DNA of 64,000 bases. Source: an uncultured bacterium (GTDB lineage Bacteria; Bacillota; Clostridia; Oscillospirales; Oscillospiraceae). Both the position numbers and the translations under genes were made by a program. Of the stretch, positions 30,142 through 38,900 are shown one piece after another. Numbering within the stretch: position 1 is the first letter of the stretch; each line of letters opens with the position of its first letter. The stretch spans positions 168,447 through 232,446 of the forward strand of contig CATKXO010000001.1 of NCBI GenBank assembly GCA_949840775.1, given 5' to 3'. The notes under the pieces are model-generated. The model did not search any database. It saw only the letters and a program-made list of their open reading frames with translations, and was not told the origin of the DNA.

Positions 30142-30960
30142 TTGGCGACACGGATCATCGTGGGTCTGGCCCTGGGCCCGGCGTTTTTGGCGGCGCTTTA
30201 CCTTCTGCCCCCGGCCGCCCTGGCTGTGGTGGTGGCTTTTATCGCGGGAATGGCCTCCTTTGAGCTGCTCCGGGCCACCAAGGTGGCCCACCACAACGGC
30301 ATGTACATCTTTACTGCCATTGCCGCCGTCCTCATCCCCCTGGGCCACGCCTTTGGATACGGCAGCTGGACCGCCCGGGCGGTGGCCATTCTGCTGATGG
30401 CGGCCCTGTTTCTCCCGGCCCTGCGGCGCTATGGGACCCAGGGAGAGATCCGGTTTGAGCACATCATCGTGTGTCTCTTCGGCGGCATCGGCATCCCCCT
30501 GTTCCTGTCCGCCCTGGTGCAGCTCAAGCGGTTTGACAGCGGGCAGTTTTATGTCCTTCTCCCCGTGATCTGCGCCTTTACCACCGACATCGGGGCCTAC
30601 TTTTTCGGCGTTTTCCTGGGAAAACACCGGGGGATCACCCAGGTCAGCCCCAACAAGTCCCTGGAGGGCTACGCGGGCGGAATTTTGACCGGGTGCCTGT
30701 GCATGCTGCTCTACGGCTGGCTGGTGGGACAGTTCGGCGGGATTGAAGTCAAGCTGCCCCTGATGGCCCTGTACGGGCTGCTGGGCAGCGCCGTCACTGA
30801 GCTGGGGGACCTGTCCTTCTCCCTCATCAAGCGGCAGTGCGCCGTAAAGGACTACGGCACCCTCCTCCCCGGCCACGGGGGGATGCTGGACCGGTTCGAT
30901 TCCACCATCTTCGCCTCCCCCATGCTGCTGCTGCTGGTGGAGATTCTGCCGGCGTTTTGA
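30142..30960 (+). CDS. cdsA: Phosphatidate cytidylyltransferase
   Basis: 272 residues taking TTG 30142 as start, 8 bases after GGAGG in the last codons of uppS; GTG 30133 is an alternative. It makes CDP-diacylglycerol for phospholipid synthesis. Seven to eight membrane helices. The C-terminal signature is clear: CAFTTDIGAYFFGVFLGKHR, SPNKSLEGYAGGILTG, SVTELGDLSFSLIKRQ-like AVTELGDLSFSLIKRQCAVK and DYGTLLPGHGGMLDRFDSTI. Next gene after uppS as in most Firmicutes. Confidence 0.94.
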   Translation: MATRIIVGLALGPAFLAALYLLPPAALAVVVAFIAGMASFELLRATKVAHHNGMYIFTAIAAVLIPLGHAFGYGSWTARAVAILLMAALFLPALRRYGTQGEIRFEHIIVCLFGGIGIPLFLSALVQLKRFDSGQFYVLLPVICAFTTDIGAYFFGVFLGKHRGITQVSPNKSLEGYAGGILTGCLCMLLYGWLVGQFGGIEVKLPLMALYGLLGSAVTELGDLSFSLIKRQCAVKDYGTLLPGHGGMLDRFDSTIFASPMLLLLVEILPAF

Positions 30961-30983
30961 ATCCCCGTCCCCCGCAGGGAAAA

Positions 30984-31117
30984 GCCTCCCTTCGTAAAGG
31001 GAGGGGGACCGCCGCCGAAGGCGGTGGTGGAGGGTTTCCTCCTGTCGAAACGTAACAGTCTCTTTAGGAGAAAACCCCCAGTCAGCTTCGCTGACAGCCC
31101 CCTTTGCGAAGGGGGCC
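30984..31117. repeat. MITE-like element, copy 2 (about 134 bp)
   Basis: Same outer arms and inner motifs as 26016-26146 (GCCTCCCTTCG... left, CGAAGGGGGCC right; CAGTCAGCTTCGCTGACAG conserved). The left internal hairpin differs: CCGCCGCCGAAGGCGGTGG here, a GCGAAGC motif in copy 1. It starts 24 bases after the cdsA stop. Confidence 0.85.
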
Positions 31118-31145
31118 TTTTGGGCGGGATATGGGACGGTTGCGG

Positions 31146-31409
31146 CTATATTTGCCCCAGAGCGGAAAGTACCTCTTGACGCAGGCCCAGTCCGAAGAGA
31201 TAATAGGCGTGGGCATACTGGGCGAGGTGCCAGTTGAGGGTTTCCTCGAAGGAGTCATACTCCTCTCCCAGACGGGCCCTCAGTGCGTCGGCGGATGTCT
31301 CATAGGCCCGCTCCGCCGCTTGAAACTCCGGGAGCTGGTTGCAGAAAGTGTAGACTTGCTCAGGGATATAGGGATTGTCGATGAACAATGTACTGAGGAT
31401 TTCGTTCAT
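31146..31409 (-). CDS. Small helical protein of unknown function, divergent to XRE gene
   Basis: 87 residues from ATG 31409 (AAAGGAG 9 bases upstream). Mostly alpha-helical: NEILSTLFIDNPYIPEQVYT, FCNQLPEFQAAERAYETSAD and EYDSFEETLNWHLAQYAHAY, YLFGLGLRQEVLSAL. The shape resembles short DUF6809-like proteins, but I am not sure. It is driven by a perfect consensus promoter with an operator-like palindrome in the spacer and faces an XRE repressor gene, so it is probably tightly repressed. Confidence 0.7.
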   Translation of the reverse strand: MNEILSTLFIDNPYIPEQVYTFCNQLPEFQAAERAYETSADALRARLGEEYDSFEETLNWHLAQYAHAYYLFGLGLRQEVLSALGQI

Positions 31410-31444
31410 GATAAGCAACTCCTTTATGGTGTTTAGTACCATAA

Positions 31445-31473
31445 ATTATATACGGTTTTAAAGACCGTGTCAA
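31445..31473 (-). promoter_or_regulatory. Consensus promoter with built-in operator
   Basis: On the minus strand TTGACA (31473-31468), exactly 17 bases, TATAAT (31450-31445). Inside lies the palindrome ACGGT-TTTAAAG-ACCGT (31453-31469). A repressor bound there would cover both promoter boxes. The divergent XRE gene at 31490 is the natural candidate. Confidence 0.85.
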
Positions 31474-31489
31474 GTGCTTTGGAGGAATT

Positions 31490-31702
31490 ATGGCAACTTT
31501 TGGCGAACGTGTAAAAGAACTGCGAAAAGAACGCGGATTGAAACAGAGAGAAATGGCAGAACTTCTTGGTTTGAATGTGCGCAGTTATCAATACTATGAA
31601 TATGACGAAGGATTTCCCGAGGTTCCCGGCCTGGTCTTCCTTGCCGACTACTTCGGGGTCAGCCTGGACTACCTGATGGGACGGAAGGACGAGCGCGCGT
31701 AG
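31490..31702 (+). CDS. XRE-family repressor-type protein
   Basis: 70 residues from ATG 31490 (TTGGAGG upstream). FGERVKELRKERGLKQREMA, ELLGLNVRSYQYYEYDEGFP and LADYFGVSLDYLMGR form one Cro/C1 helix-turn-helix with the usual final helix. With the divergent 87-residue gene and the shared operator it makes a two-gene module inserted between cdsA and dxr, which are neighbours in most Firmicutes. The TAG stop (31700-31702) abuts a GTAGGGG element. Confidence 0.87.
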   Translation: MATFGERVKELRKERGLKQREMAELLGLNVRSYQYYEYDEGFPEVPGLVFLADYFGVSLDYLMGRKDERA

Positions 31703-31730
31703 GTAGGGGCGGCCTGTGGCCGCCCGAATG
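31703..31730. repeat. GTAGGGG element h (half copy)
   Basis: GTAGGGGCGGCC-TGT-GGCCGCCCG; only the left half of the composite element is present, immediately after the XRE stop codon and just before the dxr ribosome site. Confidence 0.8.
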
Positions 31731-31745
31731 GAAAGGAACAGCATT

Positions 31746-32882
31746 ATGAGCAGAAAAGTGACAATTTTAGGTTCCACCGGCTCCATCGGGCGGCAGTCAT
31801 TAGAGGTGATTGCCGCCTGCGGCATGGAGGCAGTGGCTCTGGCGGCCAATTCCAGCGTCAGGCTGATGGAGGAGCAGGCCCGGCAGTTCAGGCCGTCCAT
31901 CGCCGCCCTGGCGGACGAGAGGGCGGCGGCGGACCTGCGGGTGCGGCTGGCGGACACCAACGTCCACGTCCTCAGCGGCCTGGAGGGGGTGCTGGAGGCG
32001 GCCACCATCTCCAGCGCCGACACGGCCATCGCCGCCCTGGTGGGCATGGCGGGGCTGCGGCCCACCCTGGCCTCCATCCGGGAGGGCAAGCGGGTGTGCC
32101 TGGCCAACAAGGAGACCCTGGTGTGCGCCGGGCCGCTGGTGCTGGAGGAGGCCCGGGACTACGGGGCCAAGCTCTACCCCGTGGACTCGGAGCACTCCGC
32201 CCTGTTCCAGTGCCTGGAGGCCAACCGGGACCGGGGCGAGGTGAAGCGGCTTATCCTCACCTGCTCCGGCGGGCCCTTCTACGGCAAAAAACGGGAGGAA
32301 TTGCAGGGCGTGACAAGGAAAGACGCCTTACGGCATCCCAACTGGTCCATGGGGGCCAAGATCACCGTGGACTCCGCCACTCTGATGAACAAGGGGCTGG
32401 AGGTCATCGAGGCCATGCACCTGTACCACATGCCGGCGGAAAAAATTTCCGTGGTCATTCACCGGGAGAGTATTATCCACTCCCTGGTGGAATACTGTGA
32501 TAATGCCATGCTGGCCCAGCTGGGGGCCCCGGACATGCGCCTGCCCATCCAGTACGCCCTGACCTACCCCAAGCGGGTGCCCGGCCCCTCCGCCCCCCTG
32601 GACCTGTGGAACTGCGGGCCCCTCACCTTCGGCACGCCGGACCTGGAGGCGTTTCCCTGTCTGGCCCTGGCCCTGGAGGCGGCCAAAACCGGCGGCACCG
32701 CCGGGGCCATCCTCAGCGGGGCCAACGAGGGGGCGGTGGCCCGGTTCCTGGCCGGGGAAATCGGCTTTCTGGACATCTCCGCCAAGGTGGAGAAGGCTCT
32801 GGCCTCCGTCAAGGTGGTCCGGGAGCCCTCTATGCAGGACATTCTGGACGCCGATGCGGCGGCGCGAGAGGCGGTTATGTAG
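31746..32882 (+). CDS. dxr: 1-deoxy-D-xylulose-5-phosphate reductoisomerase
   Basis: 378 residues from ATG 31746. Second enzyme of the MEP isoprenoid route; uses NADPH and a divalent metal. The NADPH loop is ILGSTGSIGRQSLEVI, LANKETLVCAG is the hinge, and the metal and substrate site is seen as PVDSEHSALFQCLEAN with LTCSGGPFYGK. HPNWSMGAKITVDSATLMNK is the most conserved block. The stop TAG at 32880-32882 is made by the first bases of repeat element i. Confidence 0.95.
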   Translation: MSRKVTILGSTGSIGRQSLEVIAACGMEAVALAANSSVRLMEEQARQFRPSIAALADERAAADLRVRLADTNVHVLSGLEGVLEAATISSADTAIAALVGMAGLRPTLASIREGKRVCLANKETLVCAGPLVLEEARDYGAKLYPVDSEHSALFQCLEANRDRGEVKRLILTCSGGPFYGKKREELQGVTRKDALRHPNWSMGAKITVDSATLMNKGLEVIEAMHLYHMPAEKISVVIHRESIIHSLVEYCDNAMLAQLGAPDMRLPIQYALTYPKRVPGPSAPLDLWNCGPLTFGTPDLEAFPCLALALEAAKTGGTAGAILSGANEGAVARFLAGEIGFLDISAKVEKALASVKVVREPSMQDILDADAAAREAVM

Positions 32883-32948
32883 GGGCGGATATCATCCGCC
32901 CGCACGAAACAAACGGAATTTTAGCGGGCGGATGATATCCGCCCCTAC
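32879..32948. repeat. GTAGGGG palindromic element i
   Basis: GTAGGGGCGGATATCATCCGC... left half and GCGGATGATATCCGCCCC-TAC right half are near-perfect inverted copies of each other over about 24 bases, 70 bp in total. The first G is the last base of the dxr coding sequence and the TAG is its stop. Confidence 0.92.
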
Positions 32949-33010
32949 ACCCAATTTTGTAAGAGGCAGGAAATTGGGCGAACAATCCATTGTTTGGAGG
33001 TCCCTGCTTT

Positions 33011-34078
33011 ATGCTCTATATCATCATTGCGATTCTGATTTTTGGGGTTCTGGTGGCCACTCACGAGCTGGGACACTTCCTCACCGCCAAGCTGCTGGGG
33101 GTGAAGGTGAACGAGTTCGCCGTGGGCATGGGCCCCGCCCTGCTCAAGTGGGGGAAGGGGGAGACCCTTTACAGTCTGCGGGCCCTGCCCATCGGGGGCT
33201 TCTGCGCCCTGGAGGGGGAGGACGAAGAGGCGTCCGCCGACCCCGGGGCCTTCGGCCGGGCGGCCTGGTGGAAGAAAATCGTCATCCTGTGCGCCGGGGC
33301 GGCCATGAACTTTGTCACCGGTCTGGTGATTATCGCCGTCCTCTACGCCCCGGCCACCGGCTTTCGGGTGGAGGTCTACGGCGGCCCTCTGGAGGGCTAC
33401 GGCACCGAGGACTGCGGCCTGCTGGCCGGGGACCGGTTCCTGTCCATAGACGGCCACCGGGTGCTGGTCTACGGCAACGCCCGGTTTTTCCTGGACCGGG
33501 CGGGGGAGACCATCGACTTCGTCGTGTTGCGTGAGGGCCGGCGGGTGGAGCTGAGGGATGTCCACCTGCCCTATCAGGAGCGCACCGATGAGAATGGAAA
33601 CTTCACCCGCCTGCGGGGGCTGACCATGGCGTCCACGGCGGACCCGACGGACCTGTTCGGAACGCTGTTCTATGCCTGGAAGACCTCCATCGACTTTGTG
33701 CGGACGGTTTGGATCAGCCTGGGCGACCTGATTACCGGGGCGGTGGGCCTGCGGGACCTGTCCGGGCCGGTGGGCATCGTGAATATGATGGGGGAGGTGG
33801 GCAGTCAGTCCCCCACCCTCTTTGACGCCCTCTGGAACCTGGGCTATCTGTCGGCGCTCATTGCCGTCAATCTTGCGGTGATGAATCTGCTGCCCCTCCC
33901 CGCCCTGGACGGGGGCCGGGTGTTCTTCCTTGTGCTGAACGGCCTGTTTTATGGGCTGTTCCGGAAGAAAATTGACGCCAAATACGAGGGCTATGTCCAT
34001 CTGGCTGGGCTGGCCGCCCTGATGTGCCTGATGCTGGTGGTAACACTCAGTGACGTGGGCAAGCTGTTCGGGAGGTAG
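33011..34078 (+). CDS. rseP: Site-2 metalloprotease RseP
   Basis: 355 residues from ATG 33011 (TTTGGAGG upstream). Intramembrane zinc protease. HELGH at 18-22 in the first helix binds zinc; NLLPLPALDGGRVFFL near the C-terminus gives the third ligand (LDG). Between them is a PDZ domain (about 115-190; ECGLLAGDRFLSIDGHRVLV with D for E). It trims membrane anti-sigma factors and signal peptide remnants in relatives. Four membrane helices. The stop is 3 bases before ispG. Confidence 0.94.
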   Translation: MLYIIIAILIFGVLVATHELGHFLTAKLLGVKVNEFAVGMGPALLKWGKGETLYSLRALPIGGFCALEGEDEEASADPGAFGRAAWWKKIVILCAGAAMNFVTGLVIIAVLYAPATGFRVEVYGGPLEGYGTEDCGLLAGDRFLSIDGHRVLVYGNARFFLDRAGETIDFVVLREGRRVELRDVHLPYQERTDENGNFTRLRGLTMASTADPTDLFGTLFYAWKTSIDFVRTVWISLGDLITGAVGLRDLSGPVGIVNMMGEVGSQSPTLFDALWNLGYLSALIAVNLAVMNLLPLPALDGGRVFFLVLNGLFYGLFRKKIDAKYEGYVHLAGLAALMCLMLVVTLSDVGKLFGR

Positions 34079-34080
34079 TT

Positions 34081-35118
34081 ATGACAAAACAGATCAACGT
34101 GGGGGGCGTCCCCATCGGCGGGGGCGCCCCTGTGACCATCCAGTCCATGTGTAATACCCCCACCCAGGACGCGGCGGCCACCTTGGACCAGATCAGAAAG
34201 CTGGCCGCCGCCGGGTGCGAGATTGTCCGGGTGGCGGTGCCCGACATGGAAGCCGCCCGGGCGGTGGGGAAGATCAAGGAGGGCAGTCCAATACCGGTTG
34301 TAGTGGATATCCATTTTGATTACAAGCTGGCCCTGGAGGCCATTGCCGCCGGGGCGGACAAGGTGCGCATCAATCCGGGCAACATTGGCGGGGAGGACCG
34401 GGTGAAGGCGGTGGCGGCGGCCTGCCGCCAGCGGGGCATCCCCATCCGCATCGGAGTAAACGGCGGTTCCCTGGAGAAGCCCATCCTGGCCAAATACGGG
34501 AAAATCTGCCCCGAGGCCATGGTGGAGTCCGCCTTCGGCCACATCCGTCTGCTGAACAGGTTCGACTTTGACGACATCTGCGTCTCGCTGAAATCCTCCA
34601 GCGTGCCAATTACCATGCGGGCCTGTCAGCTCATGGCTCAGGAAAGCGATTACCCTTTACATATCGGTGTCACAGAGGCAGGGACGGTGCGTATGGGCAC
34701 CCTCAAGTCCGCAGTGGGCATCGGCGGCCTGCTGGCCCTGGGAGTGGGGGACACCATGCGGGTGTCCCTGTCTGCTGACCCGGTGGAGGAGGTCTACGCC
34801 GCCAGGGACATCCTGAAAGCCGCCGGGGTGCGGAAGGAGGGCCCGGAGCTGGTGAGTTGCCCCACCTGCGGGCGGACAAAGATCAACCTCATCGCCCTGG
34901 CTAATGAGGTGGAAGAGCGCTTGAAGTCCGTGGACAAGCCCATTACCGTGGCCGTCATGGGCTGCGCCGTCAACGGTCCCGGCGAGGCTGCCGCCGCCGA
35001 CTGCGGCATCGCAGGAGGCATCGGTGAGGGGCTGTTGTTCCAGAAGGGGGAGATTATCAAAAAGGTCCCCCAGGACCGGCTGGTGGACGAGCTGTTTATG
35101 CTGATCGAGAGATTGTAG
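34081..35118 (+). CDS. ispG: 4-hydroxy-3-methylbut-2-enyl diphosphate synthase
   Basis: 345 residues. MEP-pathway iron-sulfur enzyme that makes HMBPP from the cyclic diphosphate. TIM barrel from VPIGGGAPVTIQSMCNTPTQ; KVRINPGNIGGEDRVKAV; GVNGGSLEKPILAKYG; HIGVTEAGTVRMGTLKSAVG. The C-terminal 4Fe-4S domain shows SCPTCGRTKINLIALANEVE and VMGCAVNGPGEAAAADCG. Together with dxr and uppS it makes this block a source of isoprenoid lipid carrier. Confidence 0.96.
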   Translation: MTKQINVGGVPIGGGAPVTIQSMCNTPTQDAAATLDQIRKLAAAGCEIVRVAVPDMEAARAVGKIKEGSPIPVVVDIHFDYKLALEAIAAGADKVRINPGNIGGEDRVKAVAAACRQRGIPIRIGVNGGSLEKPILAKYGKICPEAMVESAFGHIRLLNRFDFDDICVSLKSSSVPITMRACQLMAQESDYPLHIGVTEAGTVRMGTLKSAVGIGGLLALGVGDTMRVSLSADPVEEVYAARDILKAAGVRKEGPELVSCPTCGRTKINLIALANEVEERLKSVDKPITVAVMGCAVNGPGEAAAADCGIAGGIGEGLLFQKGEIIKKVPQDRLVDELFMLIERL

Positions 35119-35163
35119 GCGTATATATAATTTGCTATCAATGAAAATACATGGTAATAAAGC

Positions 35164-35193
35164 TTGACAAAGTAAATGAGATGATGGTATAAT
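35164..35193 (+). promoter_or_regulatory. Promoter of the two-gene orphan unit
   Basis: TTGACA at 35164-35169, 18-base spacer, TATAAT at 35188-35193, 30 bases before the ATG at 35223. Confidence 0.88.
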
Positions 35194-35222
35194 TGGCTCA
35201 CTTAACTTTAAGGAGGGCTAAA

Positions 35223-35639
35223 ATGAAAATTCAAGTACAAGAGCTAAGGGGAAAAGTCCAGCAGGAATTTCCAAAAAAGTACCATAGATTTGCTGCTTTT
35301 GTAAATTCCGGACCTATTTGGAATGAGTTTTGTGAGGTGTTGCAGGACAAGGATTTGTTGTCACACATTATTTTTTGCAATGATGTGATGCTGATTCCTC
35401 CTGTTCGGACGCATTTAATGATTTCTGGGTATCGTTCTGGACCTGCGGCCGGGCGGAAACTGGAGGATGAGGAAAAGAAAGCGTTAGGTGCGGTTTATGG
35501 ATTCCTGTTCAAAGAAATTTTCCACTATTCCCAGCAAGAAAGTGTGTCTTGTGTCATCAACACATTAAAAACTGCCACCCGTTATGGGCGGGACGAAAAG
35601 GAAATCATGGAATTGGTGGAAGGAGCGAAAGCAGAATGA
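35223..35639 (+). CDS. Orphan gene A of an AT-rich two-gene unit
   Basis: 138 residues from ATG 35223 (TTTAAGGAGGG). Soluble, no signal or membrane helix. MKIQVQELRGKVQQEFPKKY, HRFAAFVNSGPIWNEFCEVL, FCNDVMLIPPVRTHLMISGY and the helical C-terminal half YGFLFKEIFHYSQQESVSCV. I do not recognise the family. Its base use is clearly more AT-rich than ispG and polC. It overlaps gene B by four bases (ATGA), so the two products are made together. Confidence 0.75.
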   Translation: MKIQVQELRGKVQQEFPKKYHRFAAFVNSGPIWNEFCEVLQDKDLLSHIIFCNDVMLIPPVRTHLMISGYRSGPAAGRKLEDEEKKALGAVYGFLFKEIFHYSQQESVSCVINTLKTATRYGRDEKEIMELVEGAKAE

Positions 35640-35920
35640 CGAAAGAGCAGGAAGTTATGGATTATTTGCACCGCAATGTGTTTGACGTAATTCTGTCATC
35701 TAAAACGGCGTCTGGAAAGCTCAAAAGCGGTGTAAAATTGACGATTGGCCGCATGAATCAACTGAGTGCGGAAAAGATGGTACAGTATTTTTGGTCTGCG
35801 CTGGCAACAGGAAATGCAATCACCTTTTCCAAGCTGCTTAAAGCGGAAGGGATGCCCCGTTTTGAAGATGTGATGGAGAATTTTCGAGATCGTTTTAATG
35901 ACCGTTGGCTTAGGAGCTGA
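35636..35920 (+). CDS. Orphan gene B of an AT-rich two-gene unit
   Basis: 94 residues from ATG 35636, overlapping the stop of gene A. MTKEQEVMDYLHRNVFDVIL, SSKTASGKLKSGVKLTIGRM and AEKMVQYFWSALATGNAITF; the C-terminus DVMENFRDRFNDRWLRS is charged and helical. No known domain comes to mind. The tight overlap, small sizes and isolated promoter are like toxin-antitoxin or anti-phage pairs, but nothing in either sequence proves that. Confidence 0.75.
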   Translation: MTKEQEVMDYLHRNVFDVILSSKTASGKLKSGVKLTIGRMNQLSAEKMVQYFWSALATGNAITFSKLLKAEGMPRFEDVMENFRDRFNDRWLRS

Positions 35921-35973
35921 CAGAGGCAGAAGTTGTAGTCCCTCATGGAGAACTTTTTAAGGAGATTCGTTTG

Positions 35974-38900
35974 ATGTCCCAGAAGATACCATTTTTACAG
36001 ATGTTTGCCGCTCTGCGCCAGTGGACCGAGCTGTCCAATGGCGTGGAGGGCTGGCTGATTCTGTCCGCGGCCATCGACAAGGCCAGCCGCAGCGCGAAAA
36101 TCGTTGTGGAGGGGGCGTCAGGAGCGGGGCCCAACCTGATTGCCCAGGCGGAGGAGACGGTCTGCCGGGCCTACGGCCTGAGCATCGTAAAGATCGAAGC
36201 GGCGGAGCACGCTGGAGCAGAGAAGGTCCTCACAGCTCCGGAGCCCGCGCCCCCGGAGTCCGCCCCGCCGGCGGAGGAGGAGCAGGAGCTAGACGCCTTT
36301 GCCCGTACCGAGGCCATCCGCCGGGCGGCGATGAAGAATGTTCCCCATCCTGCTCCTCCGAAAGGGGAGAAGAAGCCCAAGGGAAAGGTCATTTACGGCA
36401 GGGCCATCTCCAAGGCTCCCACCCCCATGCGGGAGCTGGAGCTGGACATGGGTACAGTGGTGGTGGAGGGAGATGTCTTCGCCATCGACAACAAGGAGCT
36501 GAAAAAGCGGGGGGCCTGGTCGGTGGCCTTTGACCTGACGGACTATACCGGGGCGATCCGGGTGAGCAAATTCTGTCCCGGAGACGAGGGAAAGCCCATC
36601 GTGGACGGAATCAAAAAGGGACTGCACGTCAAAGTCCAGGGGCGGCTGAACATGAACCGGTACTATGGCGACATGGTGCTGGAGCCCACCGCCATCACGT
36701 TGGCAGACCGGCGGATGAGGGAGGACGAAGCTGAGGAGAAGCGGGTGGAGCTCCACCTGCATACCACCATGTCCGCCATGGACGCGCTCACCAGTGTCAG
36801 CCCCAAGCAGGGCCCGGAAAAGAATGTGGTCAAGCGGGCGGAGGCATGGGGCCACCCGGCCATTGCCATCACCGACCACGGGGTGGCCCAGTCCTTCCCG
36901 GACGCCTGGCACTCCGCTAAAAAGATTAAGGTCCTCTACGGCGTGGAGGCCTACTTTATCAACGATGTGGACGACCGGGTAGCCGTCCACGGGGAGACGG
37001 ACGCCGCTTTCTCAGACGAGATTGTCTGCTTCGACATCGAGACTACTGGCCTGAATCGGAAGCGTGAGGTCATTATCGAGATCGGTGCGGTGGTGCTGAA
37101 AGACGGGGAGGTCACCGATACCTTCAACACCTTCGTCTCCCCCGGGCGCCGGCTGTCCCAGGAGATTATCCGACTCACCGGCATCACCGATGAGATGCTG
37201 AAAGGGGCCCCTTCCCAGGAGCAGGCTCTGCGGGACTTCCTGGCCTTTGCCGGCGGCCGGCCCCTGGCCGCCCACAATGCCGACTTTGACATGGGCTTTA
37301 TCGCCGCCGGCTGCCGAAAGTACGGGATTCCCTTTGAAAACCCCTCGGTGGACAGCCTGATCCTGGCCCAGAACCTGTTGCCCGAGCTGAGCCGGTACAA
37401 GCTGGACATTGTGGCGGAGCACCTCCGCCTGCCCGCCTTCAACCACCACCGGGCCAGCGACGACGCGGCCACAGTGGCTTATATGCTGCCCCACTTCTTC
37501 AAAAAGCTGGAGGAGCTGGGATACCGCAAGCTGTCTGAGATCAACCCCTATATGTGCACCATCCGGGGACAGGGCAGGGCCAAGCGCCGGCCCAAGCACC
37601 TGATCGTGCTGGCCAAGAACCAGACCGGCCTGCGCAACCTGTATAAGCTCATCTCCCTGTCCCACCTGGAGCATTTCAAGCGCTACCCCATCATGCCCAA
37701 GTCCCTCATCGACCCCAACCGGGAGGGGCTGATTATCGGGTCCGCCTGTGAGGCGGGGGAGCTGTTCCAGGCCCTGGTGGAGGGCCGGAGCTGGGAGGAG
37801 CTGAAGCGCATCGCCTCCTGGTATGACTATCTGGAGATTCAGCCCATCTGCAACAACCGGTTTATGCTCCGCCGGGAGACGGTCCGGTCGGAGGAGGAGC
37901 TGCGGGACTTTAACCGGGAGATTGTCCGTCTGGGGGAGGAGCTGGGTAAGCCGGTGTGCGCCACGGGGGATGTCCACTTTCTGGACGCCGAGGATGAAAT
38001 CTACCGCCATATCCTGCTGGCCTCCAAGGGCTTTGAGGATGCAGACGAGGACCTGCCCATCTACTTCAAGACCACCGGCGAAATGTTGAAGGAATTTTCC
38101 TATCTGGGGAAGGAGAAGGCCCGGGAGGTGGTGGTCAAAAACACCAACCTGGTTGCCAGCTGGTGCGACCCCATCGAGCCCCTGCCCCAGGGCCTGTTTG
38201 CCCCCAAGCTGGAGGACTCCGACAAAGAGCTGAAGCGGCTGGTCTGGGACAAGGCCCACGAGCTGTATGGCGAAACCCCGCCCCAGATCGTGGTGGACCG
38301 CATCGAGGTCGAGCTGGGGGACATCATCCGCTGCAAGTACGACGTGATCTACATGTCCGCCCAGAAGCTGGTGCAGAACTCCCTGGAGCATGGCTACCTG
38401 GTGGGTTCCCGAGGGTCGGTGGGGTCGTCGCTGGTGGCCTTTATGTCGGGAATCACCGAGGTGAACTCCCTGCCCGCCCACTACCGCTGCCCCAAGTGCA
38501 AGCATTCCGACTTCGACTACGCCCAGGACCCCGCCCACCCCTACGGCTGCGGGGCGGACATGCCCGACGCAGTCTGTCCCGTCTGCGGGACCGAGTACGT
38601 CAAGGACGGCTTTAACATCCCCTTTGAGACCTTTTTGGGCTTCGGCGGCGACAAGGTGCCCGACATCGACCTGAACTTCTCCGGGGAGTACCAGGCCAAC
38701 GCCCACCGGTATACCTTTGAGCTCTTCGGACAGAGCCACGTCTTCCGGGCGGGGACCATTGGCACCGTGGCGGAGAAGACCGCCTTCGGCTATGTGAAGA
38801 AGTACCTGGAGGAGAAGGGAATCACAGCCTCCAAGGCGGAGGAGAACCGGCTGGCCATCGGCTGCACCGGGGTGAAGCGGACCACCGGCCAGCACCCCGG

